The notes under the pieces: generated by a model | Database searches by the model: none | What the model was told of the DNA's origin: nothing | What the model saw: only the letters and a program-made list of their open reading frames with translations | Translations under genes and position numbers: made by a program | Assembly: GCA_029071325.1 (NCBI GenBank) | Contig: JAIEAP010000043.1 | Coordinates: 62,001 to 126,000, forward strand | DNA length: 64,000 nt | Source: Lachnospiraceae bacterium | GTDB taxonomy: Bacteria; Bacillota; Clostridia; Lachnospirales; Lachnospiraceae | Direction: 5' to 3' | Shown: positions 54,981 to 63,943 of the stretch, piece by piece | Position numbering within the stretch: the first letter of the stretch is position 1 | How the letters are laid out: each line of letters begins with the position of its first letter

Positions 54981-55009
54981 ATATTAACACACAGGAGGCA
55001 GGACGTCAA
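54981..55009 (-). promoter_or_regulatory. Promoter of infC-rpmI-rplT
   Basis: TTGACG (55004-55009) and TAATAT (54981-54986) are 17 bases apart on the minus strand. The MutS-like gene ends 20 bases upstream. Confidence 0.75.
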
Positions 55010-55028
55010 GTGTTTTCTTCTAGAAATT

Positions 55029-56672
55029 CTATTCCCCGGCCAGTGCCCTGGCGCGGTCAACGATTCTCTCCGGGAACCCGGCAAACGCAAGAAGCCGGAT
55101 GGCGTTCCGGGAATCCGCAGGCCCCTCCCGCAGCACATAATCAAAGGAAATGTCCGATGTCCCTATCTGCTCCGTAAAATGATAATTATCGTAACCGATG
55201 CGGCCAAGTTCGGTCAGTTCGCGGTCATGAGAAGCAACGATGGCTATACATCTCTGGTCCCGCAGGAATTCCAGAATCGCCGTTGACGCGGCAATCCGCT
55301 CTCCGGTATTCGTCCCCCGCAGTATCTCATCCACCACGCAGACCACAAGGGTATCCGGAGACAATTCATCCAATATCCGCTTCAGATAGCGGATTTCCTT
55401 AATGAAATAGCTCTCGCCCGACAGAATATCATCTCTTACTGCCATAGAAGTGATCATCTTCGCCCTGGGCAGCACCGCACGGCTGGCCGTACAGGTATGA
55501 ATGCTCTGCCCTAGAATAGTATTGATGGCAACTGCCTTGATGAAGGTGGATTTACCGGAAGCGTTAGAGCCTGTAATGATACAGCCCCTTTTCAGCCTTA
55601 CGGAATTGCACACCGGATCCAATACCAGCGGATGATAGATTTCTTCCAGCACCAGCTCCGGCGCATCACCATACTCCGGTATGCAGACAGGCGTCATGGT
55701 CCTGCGGAAGGAACCCACAGAAACGGAGGCATCCAGTTCACCCACGATCCGGTATAGCTGCATATATTCCTCCACCGTTCCTTCCAGACGGCGCATGACC
55801 TTGTTATAAGCCAGCACATGCCACATGGTAGCCCCCAGCAGAAGATCCCCAAACACCTCAAAGCCGTCGCCGTATCCCCGGTCCACTTGATTTCCCAACA
55901 AAAACGCCCTTTTGTCCATGCCCTTAAGCTTTGGCAGATACTGCCCCAGTTCCTCACAGAGCCCACAGCCCGCAAAGCGCTGCTGCAGCTTCCCCGACAG
56001 GGTTACAAGGTACATCATGATACCCAGCATATGTATGGGCTCCACATAACGCGCCTTTACCGTCAGCACATACACCATAATATTGCAGACGAATACAGTT
56101 CCTAAAAAGAACAGTCCCAGGAAATTCTGGAACACAGCGCCTACCAGCGCCGCTCCCAACCCTGCAAACAGAAGAATCTGCAGCAGACGGTACACTCCCA
56201 TATGCGGAATTTTAAAATCTTCGATGGACTGCGCATAGGAAGGAATGTAATAAGAAGCTTTTCCCTTGCCCATCTCCGCCAGCAGCAGCTCCAGCTCCTG
56301 CCGTTCCGCCTCATGCTCCTCCACATAGGCAATCCTTCGCTCCATCCGTTCATGCTCCGCTTCGGTCCTTGCCGTATCATGCATCCATGCATAGAGTATC
56401 TCTTCTCCCATGGAGGAATCACAGTTATTGATCCGCCGGAACACGTCATCCATGTTCAGGTCATTCCATGTCACATCATCCACAGTCTGCCGTACCCCAT
56501 AAGTCTCATAGTAATTGCGGAGCATTTTGCCGGCACCTTCCGGGTTTTCCGGTACTGTTCCGTATTTATGCCGGATGTGCTCCCTGCGGCGTTTTGCTGC
56601 CGCCATACGTATGCTGACAGTCGCATAGAGAAAACCGCCCAGCAAAACTGCAATGATCAGAACCGTTTCCAT
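55029..56672 (-). CDS. Membrane-bound MutS-like ATPase
   Basis: A 547-residue protein of the MutS family's ATPase part. Walker A GSNASGKS is at 368-375, and the Q-loop region has SMAVRDDILSGESYFIKEI. Walker B is VVCVVDEILRGTNTGER, followed by the switch IVASHDRELTEL. The N-terminal half lacks the mismatch-recognition domain. It has three membrane helices (about 3-22, 161-183 and 186-207) flanking a clamp-like helical part. Such proteins are unlikely to act in classical mismatch repair, and their function is unknown. Confidence 0.8.
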   Translation of the reverse strand: METVLIIAVLLGGFLYATVSIRMAAAKRRREHIRHKYGTVPENPEGAGKMLRNYYETYGVRQTVDDVTWNDLNMDDVFRRINNCDSSMGEEILYAWMHDTARTEAEHERMERRIAYVEEHEAERQELELLLAEMGKGKASYYIPSYAQSIEDFKIPHMGVYRLLQILLFAGLGAALVGAVFQNFLGLFFLGTVFVCNIMVYVLTVKARYVEPIHMLGIMMYLVTLSGKLQQRFAGCGLCEELGQYLPKLKGMDKRAFLLGNQVDRGYGDGFEVFGDLLLGATMWHVLAYNKVMRRLEGTVEEYMQLYRIVGELDASVSVGSFRRTMTPVCIPEYGDAPELVLEEIYHPLVLDPVCNSVRLKRGCIITGSNASGKSTFIKAVAINTILGQSIHTCTASRAVLPRAKMITSMAVRDDILSGESYFIKEIRYLKRILDELSPDTLVVCVVDEILRGTNTGERIAASTAILEFLRDQRCIAIVASHDRELTELGRIGYDNYHFTEQIGTSDISFDYVLREGPADSRNAIRLLAFAGFPERIVDRARALAGE

Positions 56673-56701
56673 GACGCTCTCCTTCTCATCTCCATCCCTG
56701 A

Positions 56702-58498
56702 TTACTCACTGTACATCTGATAAATACGCGGGGAAACCTCCGCACACTGCGCTGTCACATTGTCTCCCACGGTAAGAAAGATCAGATTCTCATTATCTGC
56801 AAAGCGCTGTTTATATACATTCCCATCTTCTCCGCTCAGATACACCCAGGTACTGCCGTCCACATCGATATAGTGAATAGCAGAAACGGTAAAGGACATT
56901 TCGCTGGTCTCCACAGGTTCCGTCGGCTGTATGCTGTCATCTCCTTCAGAGTTTCCCTCCGCTTTGTCACCGCCTTCACCGGTTTCGTCCTCATCCGCGT
57001 CCATTCCGCTTTCGCCCATGCCAAGAAGCGTTCGGTATTTCGCAAAACATTCATCCAGACTGACAGCCGTCGTTACCATATTGTAGGATTCCACATTTAC
57101 CATGGCATAGAGCTTCACAATGCCGCTGGCATCCTTTAAAACCATAATATAAGTAGGCTGATCATCCACATTGATCAGGGATGGGAAAGATGCCTGATAA
57201 CCCTTTTCCTGCACCTCACCCTCTGCCGCTGCCATCGCCGAGCTTTCATCCGCTCCTGCCACCACGTAATAATGCGCCTCGGCAGTGCGCTCATTTACCA
57301 TAATAAATCCTATATTGGATGCGTCATCATTCACGGATGTGACGCCGGTATAGATCCAGATGTCTCCGTCCTTAGCCACATATCCGTAATCCGGCGCAAA
57401 GGTCTCATCCTCGTCTTCATCATCAGAAGAATTGCCGTTGACCGTCTCCGTGCATTTCTTGCACCCCTTCTTACCGAACACGCTGTTCCAAAAACCTCCC
57501 GAGAGCTTGCCGTACCAGTTATACTGCTCCACCAGAAGATCTCCGTCAAATACATTGTCCACCCAGTGCGGAACATCCGCCGCCTCGTAATACGTACAGT
57601 CTCCGCTGACGGGATCACACACAATGGCTCCTTTTACCGTCTCTCCGCCGAAAACGCCAATGGTATAATCATAGACACTTGCCACATAGAAGGGATTCCC
57701 CTCCTCATCCACCTCAAAATGAATATTGTCGAAAATCTTGGTGGGATATTTGCTGCGGATGTGACGGCGCAGATCCTTGCTAAAATACGCGGATGGCACA
57801 TACTTCATGCCCTGCTCCAGCGCAACATATTCCGCATGCTGCCCCACAGGGTCCACGCGCACATAGCCCGGAACGCCGTCGTCCTTGTTACCCATATATT
57901 TGAAAAATCCTGCATAGTCCAGAGCAGACACCTTCACCGGGGAACCGGCAAGATCAATCTGACTGTAATCTTCCGACACATTGTACTGACTCACCACGTC
58001 GGAGAGGCTTCCGATCTCACGGTTGCCAAGCAGTACCGCACTGTCGGTGTCCATCAATGCAATGTTCGACACTGCGGTTGCCTGATTCATATCCTCATGA
58101 AAGTCGTATTCCTCTACCGGCAGTATGGACGCATATCCGTCTGCATGAAACATCTTCGCCCCGATCAGTAAGAGCAGTAGGAAGAGCAAAAGCAATACCC
58201 CTGCACCTCCCATGCAAATGCCTGCCGGTCTGCCGTACCGGTTGTAATCCTTCGTTCCATCCTGCGCCGCGCGTATCACCATCCACACACATCCCAGGCC
58301 TCCCGCTGGAAACAGCATCACGAAGATCACAAACATCCACATTCCCACGGAATGTATGTTAAGCGCCGGAAGCAGCAGATAGTACATAACTGCCACCCAT
58401 AGTACCCAAATTACCGCCAGTATGACCGCGCTCTTCCAGCCACCGGATGTACGGCGCCAGCCTGCTGCATCTACTTTATGTTTTCCATTCTTGCCCAT
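56702..58498 (-). CDS. Unknown membrane protein with large external domain
   Basis: A 598-residue protein with three to four membrane helices in about 20-140. A large extracellular region (about 150-598) follows. It contains repeated strand patterns (YDYTIGVFGGETVKGAIVCD, YYEAADVPHWVDNVF, IMVNERTAEAHYYVVAGADE) that recall PepSY/YpeB-like domains, and an Asp/Glu-rich linker near 505-535. A GKKGCKKC pair of cysteines occurs around 347-354. I do not recognise the family. It ends 29 bases before the MutS-like gene starts, so the two probably form an operon. Confidence 0.55.
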   Translation of the reverse strand: MGKNGKHKVDAAGWRRTSGGWKSAVILAVIWVLWVAVMYYLLLPALNIHSVGMWMFVIFVMLFPAGGLGCVWMVIRAAQDGTKDYNRYGRPAGICMGGAGVLLLLFLLLLLIGAKMFHADGYASILPVEEYDFHEDMNQATAVSNIALMDTDSAVLLGNREIGSLSDVVSQYNVSEDYSQIDLAGSPVKVSALDYAGFFKYMGNKDDGVPGYVRVDPVGQHAEYVALEQGMKYVPSAYFSKDLRRHIRSKYPTKIFDNIHFEVDEEGNPFYVASVYDYTIGVFGGETVKGAIVCDPVSGDCTYYEAADVPHWVDNVFDGDLLVEQYNWYGKLSGGFWNSVFGKKGCKKCTETVNGNSSDDEDEDETFAPDYGYVAKDGDIWIYTGVTSVNDDASNIGFIMVNERTAEAHYYVVAGADESSAMAAAEGEVQEKGYQASFPSLINVDDQPTYIMVLKDASGIVKLYAMVNVESYNMVTTAVSLDECFAKYRTLLGMGESGMDADEDETGEGGDKAEGNSEGDDSIQPTEPVETSEMSFTVSAIHYIDVDGSTWVYLSGEDGNVYKQRFADNENLIFLTVGDNVTAQCAEVSPRIYQMYSE

Positions 58499-58584
58499 AC
58501 AGATCCCTCATTTCTATTTGTGTTATTACATTAATACAATATTACGATTCTGGGGATTTGTCAAGACTATTTCTGTTAGATTTA

Positions 58585-58613
58585 TTACATTTGATTTATA
58601 CTAGTGGTATAAT
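58585..58613 (+). promoter_or_regulatory. Promoter of the PHP gene
   Basis: A consensus TATAAT (58608-58613) lies 17 bases after TTACAT (58585-58590), a weak -35, about 40 bases before the start codon. Confidence 0.55.
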
Positions 58614-58652
58614 ATGAATAAACATTTTTATACGATCAAACGAGGAATCACT

Positions 58653-59525
58653 ATGAATACACCACACATTGACCTGCATGTACATTCCACCTGCTCTGAC
58701 GGGACATTGACCCCCGCAGAGCTGACCGCCGAAGCCGCGCATATCGGACTAGCTGCGTTTGCCCTGACCGATCACGACTGTATCGCCGGCATTGCTGAAG
58801 CCCGGCACGCGGCAGAAAAAATAAAAGAAGACAGCCGCCCGGAAGTCATCTCAGGCGTAGAGCTGTCCTGTGAATTTGAAGAAAAGGAAATCCATATTCT
58901 GGGATTATATATCGATGAGGAAAATGAGCATCTTGCCAGTCATCTCACGGCGTTTTGCGATTCCCGCCAAACCCGGAATCAGGAAATGGTACGGAGGCTC
59001 CGGGAAGAAGCAGGCTTTCCCATCACACTGGAAGCGCTGACAGAGGCTTATCCTGACAGCGTCATCACCCGGGCGCATGTGGCGCGGTATCTGGTGGAAC
59101 AGGGACTGGTGAAGGACCGGAACACGGTCTTTGCCAAGTATATCGGAGACAACTGTCCCTTCTATGTGCCGCGTCCCAAGATTACCCCCGACGAGGGAAT
59201 CCGTCTGGTACATCAGGCGGGGGGGCTTGCCTTCCTGGCTCATCCCATCCTCTACCGCATGAGTACCGTTTCCCTGGAGCGCCTTACCCGTCTGCTGACC
59301 AAAGCAGGTCTCAATGGCATCGAAGCCGTCTACTCCTGCTATCAGCCCGGGGACGAGCGGAATATGCGCGCCCTTGCCGCAAGATACGGACTCCTGATTT
59401 CTGGCGGCTCCGATTTCCATGGTGCCAACAAGCCCAACATTCGGCTTGGCATGGGAACCGCCCATAAACCGATACCCGGCAGTATTCTGGAAGAAATCCG
59501 GGCGCGGCGTCTGCAGGCGGATTAG
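58653..59525 (+). CDS. PHP domain phosphoesterase (RNase AM-like)
   Basis: A 290-residue metal-dependent hydrolase. DLHVHSTCSDG at the N-terminus is PHP motif 1, ALTDHDCIAGI is motif 2, and ISGVELSCEF is motif 3. AFLAHPIL and SGGSDFHG carry further metal ligands. Members of this group (YciV/TrpH) are 5'-3' exonucleases or 3',5'-nucleoside bisphosphate phosphatases. The ATG at 58653 follows GAGG; a start 13 codons upstream is possible. Its stop overlaps the stop of the converging gene by four bases. Confidence 0.88.
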   Translation: MNTPHIDLHVHSTCSDGTLTPAELTAEAAHIGLAAFALTDHDCIAGIAEARHAAEKIKEDSRPEVISGVELSCEFEEKEIHILGLYIDEENEHLASHLTAFCDSRQTRNQEMVRRLREEAGFPITLEALTEAYPDSVITRAHVARYLVEQGLVKDRNTVFAKYIGDNCPFYVPRPKITPDEGIRLVHQAGGLAFLAHPILYRMSTVSLERLTRLLTKAGLNGIEAVYSCYQPGDERNMRALAARYGLLISGGSDFHGANKPNIRLGMGTAHKPIPGSILEEIRARRLQAD

Positions 59526-60340
59526 CGCCTGTTTTCTCTTCGGAACTTCATCAGCACACAGGCACAAAACAGACAAAGCGCCGCCGTCAGTACACCATAC
59601 TTTATTCTAACGAGCTTCATCTGGCCCAGATATTCTGCCTCCCGGATCTCCTGCATATTTGCAATGGTAAATCCTGTCTCCTGCAGTTTCTCTGCATTTC
59701 TTCCGTCCAGATCATGCCTTCCGACATACACTCTGATCCCCGACGCATATTTTGCCAGGTCTATACGATCCCCCTTACAGAACACCAAAGGCTCTTCCTC
59801 CGACACACCGTCCTTCACCAGCACAATATCTGCCGTTTGCTGCCGGGAAGTTTCGTCTCCCTGATCTTCTTTCACATAAGTCACACGCAATGTACGGTTC
59901 GCATCATTGTTTTGGGAATATCCACTGCCGTCTCTCCCACCCAGCACCTGAGAAAAAGCTTTCTGATTCATATAAATGGTCTTCATTGCCCCTTCGTCCC
60001 GGATGCCATATACCGTTTCCATATATGGTTCTGACAATTCACTGCAGGAAAACGCCGCCTCCATTCCCTGATATTTCACCGTAAGGGTCGTCTGCCTCCA
60101 GAGACCGGCCGCCATCACATCCTCCTCCTGCACCAGTTCTTTTTGCTTTGCAGACAACGCACCATCTGTTGTATCCGCCATAAGCACATACTCTGCCGGG
60201 CTTTGTACAGCCTGATACAGGAGTACTCCGTTATATGCGGCCTGTATCAGACATCCCATGCCAAATACCCAGAATATGAGTATGATCTTTACCATATCGT
60301 CTTGTTTTCTAAGCTTCCAGAATCTCTTCCACCGTTTCAT
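59522..60340 (-). CDS. Membrane-anchored extracellular protein of the exporter operon
   Basis: A 272-residue protein with one helix near 17-37 and a second near 244-262, leaving about 200 residues outside. The outer part resembles the periplasmic core of MacB/FtsX-type permeases (AADTTDGALSAKQKELVQ-like strand-helix units, then YGIRDEGAMKTIYMNQKAF) but with only the two end helices. It is the last gene of the operon and overlaps the CARDB-like gene by 32 bases. It may be an accessory or assembly factor; no family is certain. Confidence 0.55.
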   Translation of the reverse strand: MKRWKRFWKLRKQDDMVKIILIFWVFGMGCLIQAAYNGVLLYQAVQSPAEYVLMADTTDGALSAKQKELVQEEDVMAAGLWRQTTLTVKYQGMEAAFSCSELSEPYMETVYGIRDEGAMKTIYMNQKAFSQVLGGRDGSGYSQNNDANRTLRVTYVKEDQGDETSRQQTADIVLVKDGVSEEEPLVFCKGDRIDLAKYASGIRVYVGRHDLDGRNAEKLQETGFTIANMQEIREAEYLGQMKLVRIKYGVLTAALCLFCACVLMKFRRENRR

Positions 60341-61775
60341 CCTGCTGCCGCCGCCTCACCTTCCGCACAATGATAAGCGCCGCAAATGCGCCCAGTACAC
60401 CGCCGATCACCGCCATAATGATCCACCACTGCCCTTTTTCCTCTTCCTGCACCTGGGTATCGCCGGAAAACGGTGACTGTATGCTTGTGACAAAAGTCAT
60501 ACTCTCCGTCTGCTCCCGTCCTGCGTCATCCTCATAATAAAACGTGACGGTCCCCTCTGTCGCTCCGTACAGGCGTCCATCCTCAGACATGCTGCTTACG
60601 GTGACCTGTGTGCCTGCTGACGCCATGGTGCCCGGTTCCACATCACCGATGAATATGGTTCCCTGGGGCGTCAGTCCATCCGCCTCTATCACGGCACGCA
60701 CATTGTATACCTTGCTCCTTCCCAGATTCATCACCTGTGCCGATACCTCTATCACATCCGCCACTTCCACCTGCGCCGGAATCACCAGCGGATCAAACTG
60801 CAGTGACAGGAGCTGTTCCACGGACACTCTTGCCTTTCCCCCGGCTGTATAACTGTTTCCTTTTGTATCCGCATAATCCATTGCCAGTTCCAGATCATAC
60901 TGTCCCTGGGGCGCAGCGGCATTTATCTGAAACTGATAGGACACAGTCACCGTCCCCCCTGCCGCAAGGGCATCTATATATACGGTGTCAGACTGGCTCA
61001 TCAGCGTAAACTGCTCCGCAGGCGCCGTGACCGTTACGGTCATATTACGAATTGCCTGCGTCCTGCTGGTATTCACCAGGGTAATATCTGCCGTCACCTC
61101 ATCCCCTGCCTGTATATCCGGCTTGGAAAACTGACAGGACTGTACCATCACCTTGGGGGCAAATACCGGGGGGGCTTCCGGTTCCTGTACCGGCTCATCT
61201 GCCAAAGCACCAGCATTCGGATCCTTACCGTCCGTAATGTTCACATAGATGGTAAATTCCTGAGTGACCTCATTTCCTGTCTCACCCTCTGCATTCGCCT
61301 TCACCACCACCGGATAACTTCCGTTGCAGCGCTCTGCACTCAGCTCCAAAGAGAACGCCGCCACATAGCATTCCGCTGTACCGCTTCCCCCATTGACAGA
61401 AACCTGCTGCAGACGGATATTCTTCTCATAATTCTTCACCACAAAGGGAGTATTCTGGGTATCTCCCAGATCCAGAGATACCCGCAGACACTGATCCTTA
61501 ACCGTTCCGCTGGACAGGATCGGCGCTACCAGATACACACTGCCGCCTTCCACCCGGGGAACATACCCCTGAGAATATGGTTTATCCATTCCGTCATAAC
61601 AGTTCTGGCTGTCCAGCGCCAGCCGGACGGCATTGTTCCCGGCAGGCTCCTGCCCCGCCGGCTGTGACGCATCCTGCGCGGTTTCGGGAATGCTCTGGTC
61701 TGCATGCAGGGGCATCGGACGAAACACCAGACATACGGCCGTTATTACAATCACTAATTTCTTTTTAAGCTTCAT
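60309..61775 (-). CDS. CARDB-like secreted surface protein with C-terminal anchor helix
   Basis: A 488-residue protein. A signal peptide (MKLKKKLVIVITAVCLVF) precedes Ig-like beta domains. Two of these are CARDB/DUF11-type repeats (VMVQSCQFSKPDIQAGDEVT, ITLVNTSRTQAIRNMTVTVT and DVIEVSAQVMNLGRSKVYNV). A helix at about 451-472 and a basic tail hold it in the membrane. The layout matches COG1361-type surface proteins. The start ATG at 61775 overlaps the stop of the ABC ATPase gene (ATGA). It may bind a substrate or the cell surface for the ABC system. Confidence 0.7.
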   Translation of the reverse strand: MKLKKKLVIVITAVCLVFRPMPLHADQSIPETAQDASQPAGQEPAGNNAVRLALDSQNCYDGMDKPYSQGYVPRVEGGSVYLVAPILSSGTVKDQCLRVSLDLGDTQNTPFVVKNYEKNIRLQQVSVNGGSGTAECYVAAFSLELSAERCNGSYPVVVKANAEGETGNEVTQEFTIYVNITDGKDPNAGALADEPVQEPEAPPVFAPKVMVQSCQFSKPDIQAGDEVTADITLVNTSRTQAIRNMTVTVTAPAEQFTLMSQSDTVYIDALAAGGTVTVSYQFQINAAAPQGQYDLELAMDYADTKGNSYTAGGKARVSVEQLLSLQFDPLVIPAQVEVADVIEVSAQVMNLGRSKVYNVRAVIEADGLTPQGTIFIGDVEPGTMASAGTQVTVSSMSEDGRLYGATEGTVTFYYEDDAGREQTESMTFVTSIQSPFSGDTQVQEEEKGQWWIIMAVIGGVLGAFAALIIVRKVRRRQQDETVEEILEA

Positions 61776-62407
61776 TTCCACTTATCCTCCATCTCATGGA
61801 CATCATCACACAATTCTTCAATATCCTGTGCATTATGGCTTGCCAGCAGGACCGCCTTCCCCTGTGTCCGCAATTCTTTGATGAGTTCACGCATCTGACC
61901 CACGCCGGCTCTGTCCAATCCGTTAAAAGGTTCATCCAGAATCAATACGTCAGGATCCTCCATAATGGCCTGTGCAATTCCCAGACGCTGGCGCATCCCC
62001 AGGGAATACTTGGCTACGGGCTTTTTCATATGAGGATTCAGTCCTACCCTCTGCAGCGTCTCCAAGATCTCCTTCCGCCCTATCCTCGCCTTAAGAGAAG
62101 CCAGAATTTTCAGATTCTGATATCCGCTGATACCGGGCAGAAATCCCGGCGTCTCAATGATCACGCCCAGGCGGTCCGGGAAATCGCAATCCCGTCCGAC
62201 CCGCCTGCCGTTTACCACAATCTGTCCCTTGTCCGGTCGCATAAAACCGCAGATGCATTTCATCAGCACGGTCTTACCGCTGCCGTTATTCCCCACTATG
62301 CCGAAGATCGTTCCCGCCGGAATGGTAAGGTTCACATCCTTTAATACCTGTTCCTTTCCAAATGCCTTGCTGACATGCATTACTTCAATTCCTGTCTGCA
62401 CATCCAT
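61772..62407 (-). CDS. ABC transporter ATP-binding protein (ABC-2 type)
   Basis: A 211-residue ATPase. Walker A is GNNGSGKTVL, the signature is YSLGMRQRLGIAQAI and Walker B is VLILDEPFNGLD, with the switch residue in ASHNAQD. It is short but has all motifs. The ATG at 62407 follows GGAGGGGG by seven bases; the longer open frame to 62584 lies inside the permease gene. It would energise the two ABC-2 permeases upstream. Confidence 0.9.
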   Translation of the reverse strand: MDVQTGIEVMHVSKAFGKEQVLKDVNLTIPAGTIFGIVGNNGSGKTVLMKCICGFMRPDKGQIVVNGRRVGRDCDFPDRLGVIIETPGFLPGISGYQNLKILASLKARIGRKEILETLQRVGLNPHMKKPVAKYSLGMRQRLGIAQAIMEDPDVLILDEPFNGLDRAGVGQMRELIKELRTQGKAVLLASHNAQDIEELCDDVHEMEDKWK

Positions 62408-62429
62408 ATCGCTTCCCCCTCCATCCTTT

Positions 62430-63323
62430 TTATTTCTCCGTTCCGGTAAAATTGAAATTGTAGTTCCGTATGCGAAGCATAGACAAGCCAAACAGCAGGA
62501 GGCACCCTGCCCCAAAGAACACATAGGATACCCACAGCTTCGGCAGGTTGTCATAGCCAAAATTATGCATATAATACGTGGCATGATTCAGCGGAGACAT
62601 CCATCCAAAAGCTATATTGGCAAGCTTCATGCGCTGCCTGGATATATCAAACCACTGCGCGATCACTTCCGGATTCAGCAGAAACCCAAACCCGCTGAAC
62701 ACGATCCCGCCGATCATTCCTCCATTTCCTCTCCACAGATTTAAGTAGAGGATCAGTCCTGCCATCAGAACGGAGTACCCCAGCATCAGACCGAAAATAT
62801 GCAGCATACACTCATAGGGAAATGACAATTCCAGCACCTTGACAAAGGCTGGGATGGCTATCTGCTCTCCAATACTGGAATAGCCCAGTATTGCCGCCGT
62901 ATCACTCCACAGATTTGCCGGATACGCCCTTGCGCCTGCCAGCAGGCAGGTGGACAGCAGGATAAAACACATCAATGCTATTGTGGCAAGGATCAAATAA
63001 AATATCTGTCCCAGCATCCATATCTTACGGTCTATACGGATCAAAAACAGAGGAACCTCATTGCCGAGATTCGGCATATCTGCAAACAAAAGCAACAGCA
63101 GCAGTGACACCACCAGTACCGAATTGGCGTCGCCAAAGGTCCAGATAAAAGGTTCTCCCAACTGCAGAAGCGTGTCATGCGCTTCTGCAAACCGTATCAC
63201 CTTATCCGACAGCAGAAAGCAGACGACAAAAGCCAGCCCGAACACCAGTATGATCTTGGGGTCCCGTCTCCATCTGCGAAAATTTGTCATAGTGACAAGC
63301 CACGCCTGTCTGATTCTATACAC
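62430..63323 (-). CDS. ABC-2 type permease subunit, 297 residues
   Basis: A membrane protein with about six to seven hydrophobic segments (PKIILVFGLAFVVCFLL, SVLVVSLLLLLLFAD, QIFYLILATIALMCFIL, YSVLMAGLILYLNLW, LWVSYVFFGAGCLLL). GTG at 63323 has GGAGG ten bases upstream and overlaps the preceding gene by eight bases; an ATG at 63350 is the alternative. It was assigned to ABC-2 permeases by topology and by its neighbour ATPase, not by a clear motif. Confidence 0.65.
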   Translation of the reverse strand: MYRIRQAWLVTMTNFRRWRRDPKIILVFGLAFVVCFLLSDKVIRFAEAHDTLLQLGEPFIWTFGDANSVLVVSLLLLLLFADMPNLGNEVPLFLIRIDRKIWMLGQIFYLILATIALMCFILLSTCLLAGARAYPANLWSDTAAILGYSSIGEQIAIPAFVKVLELSFPYECMLHIFGLMLGYSVLMAGLILYLNLWRGNGGMIGGIVFSGFGFLLNPEVIAQWFDISRQRMKLANIAFGWMSPLNHATYYMHNFGYDNLPKLWVSYVFFGAGCLLLFGLSMLRIRNYNFNFTGTEK

Positions 63324-63942
63324 GCCCAATATACCTCCTGAGGATCTCATAATATAAGCAAAACAGCACCAGGATGATTCCCGCCAATAGCAGCAGCACG
63401 CCCTGCTCCCCCCATACCCATGTGTGGGTCGGCATCAGCCATTCATAGGGATACAGACAGTACAGCCCCTCAAAGTACCTCTCATACAGCATGACCAGCA
63501 GATAATATATGACAAAGGCTCCACCGTACGCAATATACCGGTTGTTGGACCATGCCGCCAGAGTTGCCGCCAGAACAGCCCACAGCGCACCGGAAAAAAA
63601 TACCGGCAGCAGACGTATCTCCGCCGTCCCGGCGCGTCCGACCAGGACATAGAGACCGCATCCCAGGAACTCAAGCAATCCTCCGCTGATACCACAGGCT
63701 AAGAACTTCCCCAGAATGTACGGCGTCACGCCCGTTCTGGGCAGATAGGCTTTGATATATCCGCTTCTGTACTCCGAAAGCCATGCCGTAGCGTACGGAA
63801 ACGCTGCAATGACCGGCACACACATCCGAAATATCCCGGAGTCAAAGCCACCGTAAAATAATACCAGCACCTCTATCACAAGTCCTGCCGCAAACCCTTT
63901 GGAGCATACTGCCCTTCTTATATCCGCCTCAAAACTGTTCAT
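63316..63942 (-). CDS. ABC-2 type permease subunit, 208 residues
   Basis: A membrane protein with about five hydrophobic segments. ATAWLSEYRSGYIKAYLPRTGV around residue 50 is a common cytoplasmic stretch in ABC-2 permeases of the lantibiotic/bacitracin export type (quoted in parts: YRSGYIKAYLPRTGV). The ribosome site is weak. It overlaps the end of the previous gene only by the intergenic base, so it follows directly. It probably pairs with the 297-residue permease. Confidence 0.65.
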   Translation of the reverse strand: MNSFEADIRRAVCSKGFAAGLVIEVLVLFYGGFDSGIFRMCVPVIAAFPYATAWLSEYRSGYIKAYLPRTGVTPYILGKFLACGISGGLLEFLGCGLYVLVGRAGTAEIRLLPVFFSGALWAVLAATLAAWSNNRYIAYGGAFVIYYLLVMLYERYFEGLYCLYPYEWLMPTHTWVWGEQGVLLLLAGIILVLFCLYYEILRRYIGRV

Positions 63943-63943
63943 C

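Noticed and set aside
55029-56672. Mismatch repair protein MutS or MutS2
   Set aside because: The mismatch-recognition and Smr parts are absent and membrane helices are present.
57272-58171. Plus-strand open frame of 299 codons
   Set aside because: It is antisense to the 598-residue membrane protein, with shadow-like composition and no ribosome site.
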